A DNA stretch of 15,284 bases, from the NCBI GenBank assembly GCA_026770585.1, contig MU647039.1:204125-219408 (forward strand). The letters run 5' to 3'. The notes beneath the pieces were generated by a model. The model was not told where the DNA came from. It saw only the letters and a list, made by a program, of their open reading frames with translations, and searched no databases. Source of the DNA: Baffinella frigidus (Eukaryota > Cryptophyceae > Cryptomonadales > Baffinellaceae). The position numbers were made by a program, and so were the translations under genes. Below are positions 1 through 6,944 of the stretch, piece by piece (within the stretch, counting starts at the first letter, position 1; the number at the start of each line of letters is the position of its first letter).

Positions 1-3
1 GGT

Positions 4-91
<88 letters not shown>
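1..91 (+). repeat. telomere-like heptamer array (GGTTGAG)13
   Basis: Thirteen uninterrupted copies of GGTTGAG (equivalently TTGAGGG), after which the array breaks into GGTTTACGG. The unit differs by one base from the TTTAGGG telomere repeat. It touches the window edge, so the true array may be longer. Unique-looking sequence follows at once and the G-rich strand runs into the window, so it could be subtelomeric or simply interstitial; the sequence does not decide. Confidence 0.95.
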
Positions 92-224
92 GGTTTACGG
101 AGATGAAGTCGCGTTTTCGAGTGTGGCGGTTCATAAAGCGTTTCCGATGCATGTCCATGCTCCCCAGCAACTTCAGAAGCTGCTCCGCCGAATCTGCGGA
201 CACGAGAGAGACGTCCATCGTCCA

Positions 225-264
225 AAGTTGACGGATTTGTACCACACACACAGCATGTCAACTT
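225..264 (+). repeat. H element, copy 1 (AAGTTGAC...GTCAACTT)
   Basis: A 40-bp unit with perfect 8-bp inverted ends, AAGTTGAC and GTCAACTT, around a loop holding TTTGTACCACACACACAGC. Nearly the same loop occurs at 9155-9194, 9244-9283 and 9428-9467. The sequence from GTTGAC to CTTAG (227-266) begins with GT, ends with AG and is 40 nt, so a tiny intron-like element is conceivable. There is no splicing evidence. Confidence 0.75.
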
Positions 265-266
265 AG

Positions 267-615
267 GAAAAGTCCGCTAACGAGAGAGACCTTTATTACC
301 ACCAACACGGCCGCTATCCACTTAGCGGCCGCTGTCCACTTAGCAGCCACCGGGGCCTTCGATGATGTGTCCATCTAAACGATTCTGGTAAAAATTGCAT
401 TTAATTTCAAGGTGAGGGGCTTGAAACGATCCCGGGAAATCCGAGGAAGAGAAAACTCGGGCGCTGTTAAGTGGAACGGGGGATCAGGTGCACATCGCCA
501 CAGTTGACTAATCGGCACGGGCTTATATCTCCTTATAGTGGACGTGACTGTGTAAAGCCAGCTAAGTGGGTATGCTCCCGAGAAGCTTCAATAGTTACCC
601 TACCGAATCTTGTTA
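267..615. other. no gene; short 18-bp tandem pair
   Basis: I see no convincing coding sequence. The only clear structure is a tandem duplication at 308-325 and 326-343, unit CGGCCGCTATCCACTTAG, with one base different in the second copy. The rest of the stretch is unassigned. Confidence 0.6.
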
Positions 616-680
616 AGGTTTAGGGTTTAGGTTTATGGGTTATTCATGAAACATGTAGGGTTTAGGGTTTAAGGTTCAGG
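616..680 (+). repeat. degenerate TTTAGGG telomere-like patch
   Basis: Several GGTTTAG/TTTAGGG units, interrupted by a short segment (TATGGGTTATTCATGAA) that resembles 811-828 and 8131-8147. The G-rich strand is the plus strand. Confidence 0.8.
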
Positions 681-855
681 TGTCTCGTGGCTTGCGTGCG
701 TGTCACTCGGTTTCCTGCGAGGTGTGGTGCACACTGTTCATGAAACCCGATGATTCCGCCATCCTTAGGACCACATTGCCTACCGTAGGACCCTATGGAT
801 TATTAAGTTATGGGTTATTCACGAAATCGCTTCGTAGCTTTGCTGGGTGGATTTG

Positions 856-1032
856 ACCTGGCGCCAAGACCGTCAGAACTTCGTGTCGGCTCGGTCCCGT
901 ACGCAGGGTTGGCGGACTATCCGAAAGTTGACGATCTCAGGTTCTGGTACACATCTGTCAACTTTGGAGCGCACCTGGCGCCAGCGCCTTGAGTACTTCG
1001 TGGCGGCACGGCTCGGCGAGGAGCACCGAGGT
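856..1032 (+). pseudogene. duplicated TPR-like coding remnant
   Basis: Two direct copies of a segment beginning ACCTGGCGCCA (856 and 973) lie either side of an H element at 924-965. In the second copy the plus frame reads WRQRLEYFVAARLGEEH. The spacing of LEY..A...LGEEH resembles tetratricopeptide repeats of the kinesin-light-chain type, where a helix B is followed by LG(E/D)xH. The first copy is more diverged (WRQDRQNFVSARS). The frame is short, there is no start codon context, and a stop follows soon after GEEHRGD. I read it as a decayed or exon-sized fragment, not a gene. The TPR assignment rests on pattern only and chance resemblance is possible. Confidence 0.3.
924..965 (+). repeat. H element, copy 2
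   Basis: Inverted ends AAAGTTGAC and GTCAACTTT (9 bp each) around a loop containing TTCTGGTACACATC. It is preceded by GGCGGACTATCC, the reverse complement of the sequence that follows the H copies near 9195-9209. This copy therefore sits in the same repeat context but in the opposite orientation. Confidence 0.75.
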
Positions 1033-1078
1033 GATTGAGTGCCCCCGCGAACGCTCCGAGTACGACAGCGCCTAGAAC

Positions 1079-1169
1079 GGTTTGCGAAAAGGTCAATTCC
1101 AGGGGTTTGAAAAAACGTCAATTCCGGCGGTTTGCAAAAACGTCAATTCCAGCGGTTTGCGAAAAAGGG
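1079..1169 (+). repeat. 25-bp tandem repeat, about 3.6 copies
   Basis: Units start at 1079, 1104, 1129 and 1154, each opening GGTTTG, running through an A-rich stretch and containing GTCAATTCC. The exact 25-bp period is not a multiple of three, which argues against coding. Confidence 0.9.
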
Positions 1170-1589
1170 TGTGTCCCGAGAGGAGTCAGCAATATCAGCA
1201 ATGCACTCTCACACAACCCTCAACCCACAACCCTCAACTCTAGACCCTAAGATGACATTGGGGATGTCAGGGATGCACTCCCACGCGACCACGCACCACG
1301 TTCGAACCACGATAGTTTTGAGAATGAATTTAATTTCGGAACAAGACTGATTATGTCCCGTTTCTTAAGGCTTCCAACGCCGAAGATGAGAGTAGATGTG
1401 CTGTGTTAGGCATAAAACGAAGCCTTTACATAGCATAAATCAGAGCAGAGATGAAATTCGGCTGGCCAATGAAATTCAGCCAACTGCAATAATTGCAATT
1501 ATCGCGCAGCAACGCGACCAGCCACGTACACCACTCGAGGCCAGAAATGTGACTAATTTTAAACAGAGGCTCCTTTACAAGTGAAGAGA
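1170..1589. other. no gene; short C-rich telomere-like patch
   Basis: Positions 1213-1250 carry ACAACCCTCAACC-type heptamers on the plus strand, the complement of the array at 1-91. CAGGGATGCACTC and GCAATGCACTC recur nearby. I see no supported gene in the remainder. Confidence 0.5.
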
Positions 1590-1590
1590 T

Positions 1591-1626
1591 GTGTAGTAAT
1601 TTTGACGGGTGTGTAGTCATTTTCAC
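1591..1626 (+). repeat. F-core half copies in tandem
   Basis: GTGTAGTAATTTTGACGG (from 1591) and GTGTAGTCATTTTCAC (from 1611) are direct copies 20 bp apart. They match the right half of the F core, TGTGTAGTAATTTTCGTTG, found at 8851, 13982 and in related forms. There is no matching left half here. Confidence 0.6.
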
Positions 1627-2050
1627 ATAAATAGGCGCGTTTGGTCACGTATCTCACATAATTCTGTTAGATACGTGTCCAAGCACGCCCGTGCCCGGTG
1701 CAAATTTCAACAACCCCACATTTTAAATACTCTCTTCCAGCCTCGAGTGGCAAACCTCGTAAAAGAGGTTCTACACGCCCACGTGTACATTTTCTACAAG
1801 GCCCACGGCCAGCCTCAAGTGGAGAACCTGGGCGTATCTGCCGAGGCGGAAGCAGCCCTCCTAAACCTTACAATCTGCCCCCAACGCCTTGACCCCACCC
1901 CCCAAACCCCAGATACAAGAAAGGCCTCGTGTGTGCGATGAAAGGGCTCCACATGCATTGTTAGTACCTCTTAACCTCAAGTCGCTTTACACCTCAAAAC
2001 CTCAAAACCTGGGGGAACATCCGTTGGAATCCATAGCAATGGATAAGATT
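1627..2050. other. no supported gene
   Basis: A plus frame is open for 110 codons at 1609-1941. It shows no recognisable motif and contains the unit GCGTATCTGCCGAGGCGGA, which recurs at 2197-2214. I see nothing else. Confidence 0.45.
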
Positions 2051-2187
2051 GAACCCTGAACCCTGAACCCTGCACCCTGCACCCTGCACCCTGCACCCTG
2101 CACCCTGCACCCTGCACCCTGCACCCTGCACCCTGCACCCTGCACCCTGCACCCTGCACCCTGCACTCTGAACCCTGAACCCTGCAC
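2051..2187 (-). repeat. telomere-like CCCTGCA/CCCTGAA array
   Basis: About nineteen heptamers on the plus strand: CCCTGAA at both edges and CCCTGCA through the middle. The G-rich strand is the minus strand, opposite to the array at 1-91. All three minus frames are open across it only because a 7-bp period cycles the frames; they are not genes. Confidence 0.95.
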
Positions 2188-2240
2188 GCACCTGAGCGTA
2201 TCTGCCGAGGCGGATACAGCTCTTAACACACCCTGAGAAC

Positions 2241-2637
2241 GCCGAGGACAGCCCATCGACCACGTCCCGCCACATGTTGTGGTTCCTGTGACGGATGGGG
2301 TGTGACATTAGCCGCCCTTGACATTACTCGACATTACCCGACCTCGACATTACACGACCTCGACATGAGTCGAGGACAGCCCATCGACTACATCCCGCGT
2401 TCCTGTGACGGATGGGGTGTGACATCAGCCGCCCTTGATGTTAAGAAACCTTGACATTTGTGGCCCTCGACATTCATTACGTCCCGCCACATGTTGTGGT
2501 TCCTGTGACGCATGGGGCATAACATTAATGGCCCTTGACATTACTCGACATTACCCGACCTCGACATTACAGACCTCGACATTACACGACTTCAACATTA
2601 CCCGACCTCGACATCAGTCGAGGACAGCCCGTCGACT
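2241..2637 (+). repeat. complex direct repeat, three units of 110-160 bp
   Basis: Units start near 2241, 2369 and 2479. Shared blocks are CGAGGACAGCCCATCGAC, CGTCCCGCCACATGTTGTGG, TTCCTGTGACGGATGGGG and a ladder of GACATTAC.CGACCTC submotifs. A fourth partial copy (CGTCCCGCCACATGTTG) lies at 2829-2845. Units differ by internal ladder length and a deletion in the middle copy. No frame is conserved. Confidence 0.85.
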
Positions 2638-2644
2638 GCAGTGC

Positions 2645-2820
2645 ACCTACCCTAACACAGGCTACCGTAACACATACTTACCCTCCACACATACTCCTTC
2701 GGCCGGCTCCCGATTTCCCCCTGCAAGGAAGAATGCCTGAAGGGTGGACACCATAACGCATACCTACCCTCCACACATACTCAATCAGTCCGGCCCCGAC
2801 GGGTATGTGTTAGGGTAGGT
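2645..2820. repeat. inverted-repeat-bounded segment
   Basis: ACCTACCCTAACACA at 2645-2659 is the exact reverse complement of 2806-2820. Inside, TACCCTCCACACATACTC occurs twice in direct orientation (2679-2696 and 2765-2782). It may be a degraded foldback element. No flanking duplication is evident. Confidence 0.65.
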
Positions 2821-2929
2821 CCCCTGTACGTCCCGCCACATGTTGCGGTTCCTGCGGGGCGGACAACCAAAAGCAGAAACGTTGCCAATAGAAACGGCGC
2901 ACAGAGAAGTTGGCCGCCCGTACAATGTA

Positions 2930-3161
2930 TCCTCTAGCCGGTTTTATAGGATTATAATCACTTTAGAACATCTTTTTTGGCCTGTAGTAAAGATGTCACG
3001 ATTTCATCGCAGCTCGAATTTTTTTAGCAGAATCTGGAGCTGACGGCCAAATCTCGAGGATCTGCGCTTTCAGATTTGAAAAAGGACAAAAATTAGGGGC
3101 GAAATTTCGCGGAGAACCCGAAATATAGATGGACACTTTATTTTTGAAACCGGCTAGAGGA
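2930..3161. mobile_element. I element: TA-flanked MITE, 232 bp
   Basis: The terminal inverted repeats TCCTCTAGCCGGTTT and AAACCGGCTAGAGGA match perfectly over 15 bp. TA lies immediately outside both ends (2928-2929 and 3162-3163), as expected for a TA target duplication of Tc1/mariner-type elements. The 200-bp interior is A/T-rich with no open frame for a transposase, so the element is non-autonomous. There is only one copy in the window. Confidence 0.8.
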
Positions 3162-3227
3162 TATAAAGGGGGGAAAGTTGACGTTTTCGCACCAGTCGGA
3201 TAAATAGTCGTACACGGCCTCCACGGA

Positions 3228-3408
3228 CCACACGAGGCTATCCATGCGAACAGAATAAAAGGACATTTTTAAAAAATTGGGGAAATGATCACGTTTCCGT
3301 ACGTATGTCCGTACGGAAACGTGATCGAATGCTGACTTTTGGCGTGTTTCCTGGGCAATAATCCAATAATTAACTTATGAATCTGTTCGCATGGATAGCC
3401 TCGTGTGG
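3228..3408. mobile_element. A element, copy 1 (complete, 181 bp)
   Basis: Ends CCACACGAGGCTATCC and its reverse complement extend as a 27-bp perfect terminal inverted repeat. ACGGA flanks both sides (3223-3227 and 3409-3413), a likely 5-bp target duplication. At the centre a second hairpin has 16-bp arms, GATCACGTTTCCGTAC (3287-3302) and its complement (3311-3326), with an 8-nt loop. The two halves between outer and inner arms are unrelated. Left-half-like sequence recurs in copies 3 and 5, and right-half-like sequence in copies 2, 3 and 4. Confidence 0.88.
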
Positions 3409-3484
3409 ACGGAAGGGAATTCATAGTGGCCATGTTGTTTTCGGTCCGTAGTAAACGTCCTTTTTATGTCGAGTAGGCGAGAGT

Positions 3485-3547
3485 GGTGGGTGTGTCCAAC
3501 ACTGGGGTGGGTGTGTCCAACACTGGGGCGGGTGTGTCCAACACTGG
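3485..3547 (+). repeat. 21-bp tandem repeat, three copies
   Basis: The unit GGTGGGTGTGTCCAACACTGG occurs at 3485, 3506 and 3527, with one substitution in the third. The 21-bp period keeps frame (a seven-residue repeat), and a related GTGTCCAACACACATGCTCC motif lies at 4431-4450. Confidence 0.92.
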
Positions 3548-3633
3548 CAGCTGCTGCGAGGCAGACCCAGCGTCGGAGTTGAGGACGACCATTGCCAGCA
3601 TCTCAGGAGGCAAGAGTGGTCTAGCTCTGCCCG

Positions 3634-3727
3634 AGTAAAACCGAGTTCGCCATATAATATATTGAGACCGAAAAAAACAGTATATACGTGCAACTAAAAT
3701 GCATTGATGGCGAGACAAATTTTACTC
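3634..3727. mobile_element. G element, copy 1
   Basis: The ends GAGTAAAA...TCGCCAT and ATGGCGA...TTTTACTC form an interrupted inverted repeat (15 of 21 bases). The interior GTGCAACTAAAATGCATT is repeated at 10507-10524 in copy 2. This is a small foldback, and no target duplication is recognised. Confidence 0.55.
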
Positions 3728-3809
3728 AATGAGAGCTGTTGCCTACACCCAACATTTCTTCAACTGTCGCAAAAACGTCGACGTCCCCTCTTTGTTTTAT
3801 TCGAGCCAT

Positions 3810-4009
3810 GGTGGAGGGGGGGCAGACCTGGCGTTGGAGTTGAGGGGAAAGGGTTCAGCTCTGGACCTCTTTTCACATGTCGGCAAGAGAGGTGGGGGGC
3901 AGACCCGGCGTTGGAGTTGAGGGGAAAGTGTTCAGCTCTGGACCTCTTTTCAAATGTCGGCAAGTGAGGTGGAGGGCAGACCCAGCGTCGGAGTTGAGGA
4001 CGACCATTG
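3810..4009 (+). repeat. 77-81-bp tandem repeat, 2.5 copies
   Basis: Units begin at 3810, 3891 and 3968. Each has a GGTGG..GGGCAGACC opening, then GGAGTTGAGG, and the first two continue to CAGCTCTGGACCTCTTTTCA and TGTCGGCAAG. A further GCAGACCCAGCGTCGGAG copy is at 3562-3579 and a diverged tail copy at 4391-4423. Unit length varies (81, 77), so no frame is kept. Confidence 0.88.
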
Positions 4010-4285
4010 CCAACATCTCCGCGGCCGAGAGCGCCTCCAGATACCTGTGCGCGACACTCTCTATATTTAGTTGTACAGTTGTACAGTTGTACAGTTGTAC
4101 AGTTGTACAGTTGTACAGTTGTACAGTTGTACAGTTGTACAGTTATGCCGTTATAAAGTTATACAGTTATACAGTTGTACAGTTATGCCGTTATAAAGTT
4201 ATACACTTATACAGGTGTACCGACCACAGTTAGTTGCACGACCATTGCCAGCATCTCCGCGGCCGAGAGCGCCCCCAGATACCTG
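4000..4285 (+). repeat. 48-bp direct repeats flanking an 8-bp satellite
   Basis: ACGACCATTGCCAACATCTC and the next 28 bases (4000-4047) recur with two changes at 4238-4285. Between them lies the GTTGTACA array. A shorter copy of the same start (ACGACCATTGCCAGCATCTC) is at 3588-3607. Confidence 0.85.
4069..4218 (+). repeat. AGTTGTAC satellite with degenerate tail
   Basis: Nine exact 8-bp AGTTGTAC units run from 4069 to 4140. They are followed by a higher-order pair built on AGTTATGCCGTTATAAAG and AGTTATAC variants. The core unit contains the palindrome GTAC and can fold on itself in many registers. Confidence 0.95.
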
Positions 4286-4529
4286 TTTGGGGCTTAGGTT
4301 TCATGGGTGGGGCGAGGCGCCTGCTGGCTCCCGTACAAACCAAGGGGGTGAAACAGACGATTCAGCACTCATGACTCCTGTGTTCGCCACGATGGGAAAG
4401 TGTCCAGCCTTGGACCTCTTTCACACTCCGGTGTCCAACACACATGCTCCGGTGTCGGACACACACACGCCTGTGCCCAACGGTCGCGCTCTCACTCCGT
4501 CTAGCGTCGGGCACACACGCGTGTCTGTA
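4286..4529. other. no supported gene
   Basis: This stretch holds CA/GT-rich imperfect repeats (CTCCGGTGTCCAACACACA and CTCCGGTGTCGGACACACA) and a diverged tail of the 77-bp repeat. Open frames lack recognisable domains. Confidence 0.45.
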
Positions 4530-4697
4530 GAGCGCTGTGCATAGATGTTGGCCACGGGAAATAATGGATACTCGAGAAATTGGAGCCATTTTGTCAACTT
4601 TTGAGAAATTTAGTAACATGAATTTCTCAGTGGACAAAATGGCTCCAATTTCCCCATTTTCCCATTTTTCGGTGGCCAACTTCTCTGCACAGCGCTT
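4530..4697. mobile_element. B element, copy 1
   Basis: The ends GAGCGCTGTGCA and TGCACAGCGCTT, then TTGGCCAC and GTGGCCAAC, give long interrupted arms. The centre folds through TTGGAGCCATTTTGTC and GACAAAATGGCTCCAA. TA precedes the left end (4528-4529), but the right boundary is TTTG instead of CTA, so that end has drifted. Copies 2 and 3 keep the TA. No coding capacity. Confidence 0.82.
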
Positions 4698-4729
4698 TGG
4701 AGGTTGCCGCACGCCGATTTTGGCGTTAG

Positions 4730-4820
4730 CAACGCGAGCTACCCCCTCCAGCAATCTGGCGTGGCTAGCCTCGAGGACCATTTCGCGGTCCCCGCGATAC
4801 TAACGGACGATTCCGTTTTC
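4730..4820 (-). pseudogene. decayed coding repeat (ENGIV family), copy 1
   Basis: The minus frame reads ENGIVR, a TAG stop (complement at 4800-4802), then YRGDREMVLEASHARLLEG. It aligns with ENGIVCxYRGxRKxLLEAxEG encoded at 5092-5180 and 5607-5706. The in-frame stop and lack of an upstream open frame mark it as a remnant. Downstream the frame stays open into B element DNA. I do not recognise the family. Confidence 0.4.
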
Positions 4821-4864
4821 GAAGAAGAGGAAGAATCGAGGGGGCATGGGTTTCGGGTTTAATA

Positions 4865-5020
4865 GGGTAACGGCCTGAAAATGGGGTAGTTAGGCCTACG
4901 GCATTGCCTAGGAACTCCTACCGTAGACCGAGACTTTTTGGTCCTAGGATCCCTCGGCCTACGGTAGGAGGTCCTAGGCAATGCCGTAGGCCTAACTACC
5001 CCATTTTCAGGCCGTTAGCC
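4865..5020. mobile_element. C element, copy 1 (156 bp)
   Basis: A nearly full-length palindrome. The arms open GGGTAACGGCCTGAAAATGG and continue about 65 bp with two mismatches in their central part, around a roughly 20-nt centre containing GGTCCTAGGATCC. TA flanks both ends (4863-4864, 5021-5022). GAAGAAGA..ATCGAGGGG occurs on both sides (about 4820 and 5039), so the element lies between direct repeats. It matches copies 2 and 3 in length exactly and has no coding capacity. Confidence 0.92.
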
Positions 5021-5060
5021 TATGAGGTTGATGGTTCGAAGAAGAAGAAGCATCGAGGGG

Positions 5061-5091
5061 TCTCGGGTTTCGGGTTTCGGGTTTCAGGTTT
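5061..5091 (+). repeat. GGGTTTC heptamer patch
   Basis: Three to four units of CGGGTTT, a variant telomere-like heptamer. A single related unit lies at 4849-4860, on the other side of the C element. Confidence 0.7.
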
Positions 5092-5180
5092 GACCCTTCG
5101 CAGGCCTCAAGCAGCACTTTGCGGCTTCCGCGGTACAGGCACACAATCCCGTTCTCGGCAAACTCCGAGCGTGTTTCGCG
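5092..5180 (-). pseudogene. decayed coding repeat (ENGIV family), copy 2
   Basis: The minus frame reads SEFAENGIVCLYRGSRKVLL followed by EACEGS. The frame stays open upstream through the 5202-5258 repeat (DALESHLLRGVYHQVHNVY), giving a 141-codon open stretch without a recognisable domain. The peptide matches the copies at 5468-5535 and 5607-5706 closely. The spread of near-identical short copies suggests exon duplication followed by decay. Confidence 0.4.
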
Positions 5181-5201
5181 TCCATCTAACGGATTTCCTT
5201 G

Positions 5202-5258
5202 GTATACGTTGTGTACTTGGTGATATACGCCTCTGAGCAGGTGACTCTCTAGAGCATC
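5202..5258 (+). repeat. 57-bp dispersed repeat, copy 1
   Basis: It matches the reverse complement of 13149-13205 with four differences. Core words are GGTGATATACG and GTGACTCTCTAGAGCATC. The plus frame gives IRCVLGDIRL-stop, where the other copy reads IRCILGDIRLWVGDSLEH. Too short to prove coding. Confidence 0.8.
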
Positions 5259-5335
5259 GTTCTGCGCTCGCGAGTCGCCTCCTAAACCGGTACAACCCTC
5301 AACGTCCATCCAACCAATTTCCGGTACAAATCCTT

Positions 5336-5393
5336 GTGTTTTAAACCGCCTGAGGTGTTTTAAACCGCCTAAAGGTGTTTTAAACCGCCTTTT
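5336..5393 (+). repeat. 19-20-bp tandem repeat, three copies
   Basis: Units starting GTGTTTTAAACCGCCT at 5336, 5355 and 5375, differing only in the last three to four bases. Confidence 0.92.
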
Positions 5394-5467
5394 AGCCATT
5401 TTCGTACGAAAATGGCCCCAACGCCAAGCCATAATCTGAGATACAATCTATTCAGGTGACGGGGGTG

Positions 5468-5535
5468 GACCCTTCGTAGGCCTCAAGCAGGATTTTGTGG
5501 TTCCCGCGATATTGGCACACAACCCCGTTCTCGCT
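5468..5535 (-). pseudogene. decayed coding repeat (ENGIV family), copy 3
   Basis: Begins with the same GACCCTTCGTAGGCCTCAAG on the plus strand as copy 4 and ends with CCCCGTTCTC. The minus frame still reads ENGV..QYRG but diverges upstream at CGCTGATCG. This is a fragment only. Confidence 0.4.
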
Positions 5536-5606
5536 GATCGATCAAATTTAGGCCGAGATCAAACCGAGGCCAAGCGCAACGGGAAAAGAAAAATCGAGGG
5601 TAGGCT

Positions 5607-5760
5607 CTGACCCTTCGTAGGCCTCAAGCAGCATTTTCCGGTTCCCGCGATATTGGCACACAATCCCGTTCTCCGCAAACTCCGAGTGTTTCGCATCTTC
5701 GAGCATGATCGCTGAAATGAGCGACTTGATGCGCACAAACTCGATGGGATAGTCCTGCAG
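5607..5760 (-). pseudogene. decayed coding repeat (ENGIV family), copy 4, longest
   Basis: The minus frame is open from the LQDYPIEFVRIKSL block (5722-5760) through MLEDAKHSEFAENG to IVCQYRGNRKMLLEAYEG (to 5607), about 50 residues. Both ends recur elsewhere: LQDYPIEF..IKSL at 6815-6852 and MLEDANHSEFAEN at 5881-5920. This makes it the best view of the parental protein. Upstream the frame runs into the 21-bp tandem repeat at 5773-5877. I do not recognise the family. No start codon or promoter can be assigned. It could be a real exon of a gene outside the window, but the multiplicity of broken copies favours decay. Confidence 0.42.
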
Positions 5761-5772
5761 ACACACCCGGGG

Positions 5773-5877
5773 GAGTGTTAAACACACTCCAGCGAGTATC
5801 AGACACACTCGAGCGAGTGTCAGACACACATGGGCGAGTGTTAGATACACTCGCGTGAGTGCTAGACACACGCTGGT
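5773..5877 (+). repeat. 21-bp tandem repeat, five copies
   Basis: Units start at 5773, 5794, 5815, 5836 and 5857, with consensus GAGTGTCAGACACACTCGAGC. The 21-bp period and an open minus frame give a seven-residue LTLARVC-like repeat directly in frame with the ENGIV copy 4. That could be coincidence of period. Each unit contains GTGT..ACAC and can form a small hairpin. Confidence 0.93.
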
Positions 5878-5880
5878 TTT

Positions 5881-5920
5881 CGTTCTCCGCGAATTCCGAG
5901 TGGTTCGCGTCCTCGAGCAT
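5881..5920 (-). pseudogene. decayed coding repeat (ENGIV family), copy 5
   Basis: The minus frame reads MLEDANHSEFAEN, matching copy 4, then breaks at the 21-bp repeat. A 16-bp A-element end (5931-5946) lies 10 bp away. Confidence 0.4.
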
Positions 5921-5930
5921 CGCTGCCCAA

Positions 5931-5946
5931 CCACACGAGGCTATCC
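5931..5946 (+). mobile_element. solo A-element terminus
   Basis: CCACACGAGGCTATCC is identical to the outer 16 bp of the A element, but it runs straight into telomere-like AAACCCTAAACCC with no interior or partner end. It is either a truncated copy or the relic of a deletion. Confidence 0.7.
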
Positions 5947-5981
5947 AAACCCTAAACCCTACACCCTGAACCCTGAACCCC
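5947..5981 (-). repeat. telomere-like CCCTAAA/CCCTGAA patch
   Basis: Four to five heptamers on the plus strand mixing CCCTAAA, CCCTACA and CCCTGAA. The G-rich strand is the minus strand. Confidence 0.85.
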
Positions 5982-6076
5982 ACAGGTCGATCTTTGCTAT
6001 CTTACGCACAACACCCATCCGTAACACAGAATAAATAATTTTCACCGGCCACAAACAATTAACCAACACTGTTTTA

Positions 6077-6198
6077 CCAAAAACAAATAATCATTACCAA
6101 AGGCAAATAATCATTACCAAAAGCAAATAGTCGAAAACAAAAGCAAATAATCATTACGAAGTCAGGTAGCAGCGGTCCTGCACTCGAGACCGCGGATC
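6077..6198 (+). repeat. 122-bp duplicated segment, copy 1 (20-bp tandem units)
   Basis: Starts with four 20-bp units on the pattern CAAATAATCATTACCAAAAG, then GCAGCGGTCCTGCACTCGAG and ACCGCGGATC. It recurs at 6346-6467 with about 90 percent identity. Here the segment continues directly into CACACCTCC and an A element. Confidence 0.9.
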
Positions 6199-6204
6199 AC
6201 ACCT

Positions 6205-6326
6205 CCAAACGAGGCTATCCATGCGAACTGATTCACAAGTCAATTATTGGATTATTGCCCAGGAAACACGCCAAAAGTCAGCAATTGATCACGTTTCCCC
6301 CGAAAAAAGCAGGAGGAAACGTGACC
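6205..6326 (+). mobile_element. A element, copy 2 (half element)
   Basis: The left end CCAAACGAGGCTATCC, the half-interior (GCCCAGGAAACACGCCAAAA) and the inner hairpin GATCACGTTTCC...GGAAACGTGA are present. The second half and the right terminus are absent. It stops just past the inner hairpin, at the same point as copy 4. Confidence 0.8.
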
Positions 6327-6345
6327 ATTTCCCAGCATTTTTTTG

Positions 6346-6467
6346 CCAAAAACAAATAATCATTACCAAAGGCAAATAATCATTACCGAAAGCAAATAGT
6401 CGTAACCAAAAGCAAATAATCATTACGAGGTCAGGTGGCAGCGGTCCTGCACTCGAGACCGCGGATC
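6346..6467 (+). repeat. 122-bp duplicated segment, copy 2
   Basis: Paralogue of 6077-6198 with the same four 20-bp units and the same GCGGATC end. Here the F element at 6468-6622 interrupts the junction with CACACCTCC, so copy 1 serves as an empty site. Confidence 0.9.
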
Positions 6468-6476
6468 TCATCCGGA

Positions 6477-6609
6477 CGAGTATTTGAGTCAAATACGATT
6501 TCTAGGACCTATCAACGAAAATTGCTACACAATTGGTTCATAAAAGTAATAGTAAAACCTGGTGTGTAGTAAAATTCGTTACCAAGATCGTATTTGACTC
6601 AAATACTCG
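6477..6609. mobile_element. F element, copy 1
   Basis: Outer arms CGAGTATTTGAGTCAAATAC plus three bases (6477-6499) and their perfect complement (6587-6609). Inner arms ATCAACGAAAATTGCTACAC and GTGTGTAGTAAAATTCGTT belong to the shared F core. Comparison with the uninterrupted paralogue at 6191-6206 shows an insertion of about 155 bp (6468-6622), with GATC at both edges. Confidence 0.85.
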
Positions 6610-6628
6610 CCGCGATTAGATCACACCT

Positions 6629-6805
6629 CCAAACGAGGCTATCCATGCGAACTGATTCATAAGTCAACTATTGGAGTGTTGCCCAGGAAACACGCCAAAA
6701 GTCAGCACATTGGTCACGTACCTGCACGCTTTCCGTGTCGTGTAGCTTCCCGCACAAAACCCTAAAAAGTCCGTTTATTATGTTCGCCTGGATAGCCTCG
6801 TGTGG
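6629..6805. mobile_element. A element, copy 3 (177 bp)
   Basis: Left end CCAAACGAGGCTATCC and right end GGATAGCCTCGTGTGG. The interior combines the GCCCAGGAAACACGCC half with the AAAAGTCCGTTTATT half. The central hairpin is degraded (GGTCACGTACCTGCACGC). The right end abuts a LQDYPIEF-type coding remnant. Confidence 0.85.
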
Positions 6806-6814
6806 CTGTCAAAC

Positions 6815-6852
6815 TTTTGATCTGCTCGAACTCGATGGGATAGTCCTGCAGG
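6815..6852 (-). pseudogene. LQDYPIEF-IKSL coding fragment
   Basis: The minus frame reads LQDYPIEFEQIKSL, matching LQDYPIEFVRIKSL at 5722-5760 with two changes. It begins within 10 bp of the A copy 3 right end and runs into GGTTTGGGG repeats. A fragment of the same former gene as the ENGIV copies. Confidence 0.4.
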
Positions 6853-6944
6853 TTTGGGGTTTGGGGTTTGGTATCACGTCCAACTGGGGACCTTAGATGG
6901 ACGCGTGGGGAGCGTACCTGGACGCTCTTTCGAGAGTTGGGCAC

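Noticed and set aside
1-91. Native chromosome end at the window start
   Set aside because: The monomer is TTGAGGG, not the TTTAGGG seen elsewhere, the array is short, and similar patches of both polarities occur throughout. The window edge may be arbitrary.
1609-1941. A 110-codon plus-strand gene
   Set aside because: No recognisable motif, no homologue inside the window, a composition like the surrounding DNA, and a piece of it recurs in non-coding repeats at 2197.
1977-2308. Three overlapping minus-strand frames with GCRVQGA repeats
   Set aside because: A 7-bp repeat reads open in all three frames at once. It is the CCCTGCA array, not a protein.
6468-6622. Outer arms of F elements as inverted duplications of the target site
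   Set aside because: The empty paralogue at 6191-6206 contains no arm sequence, so the arms came in with the insertion.
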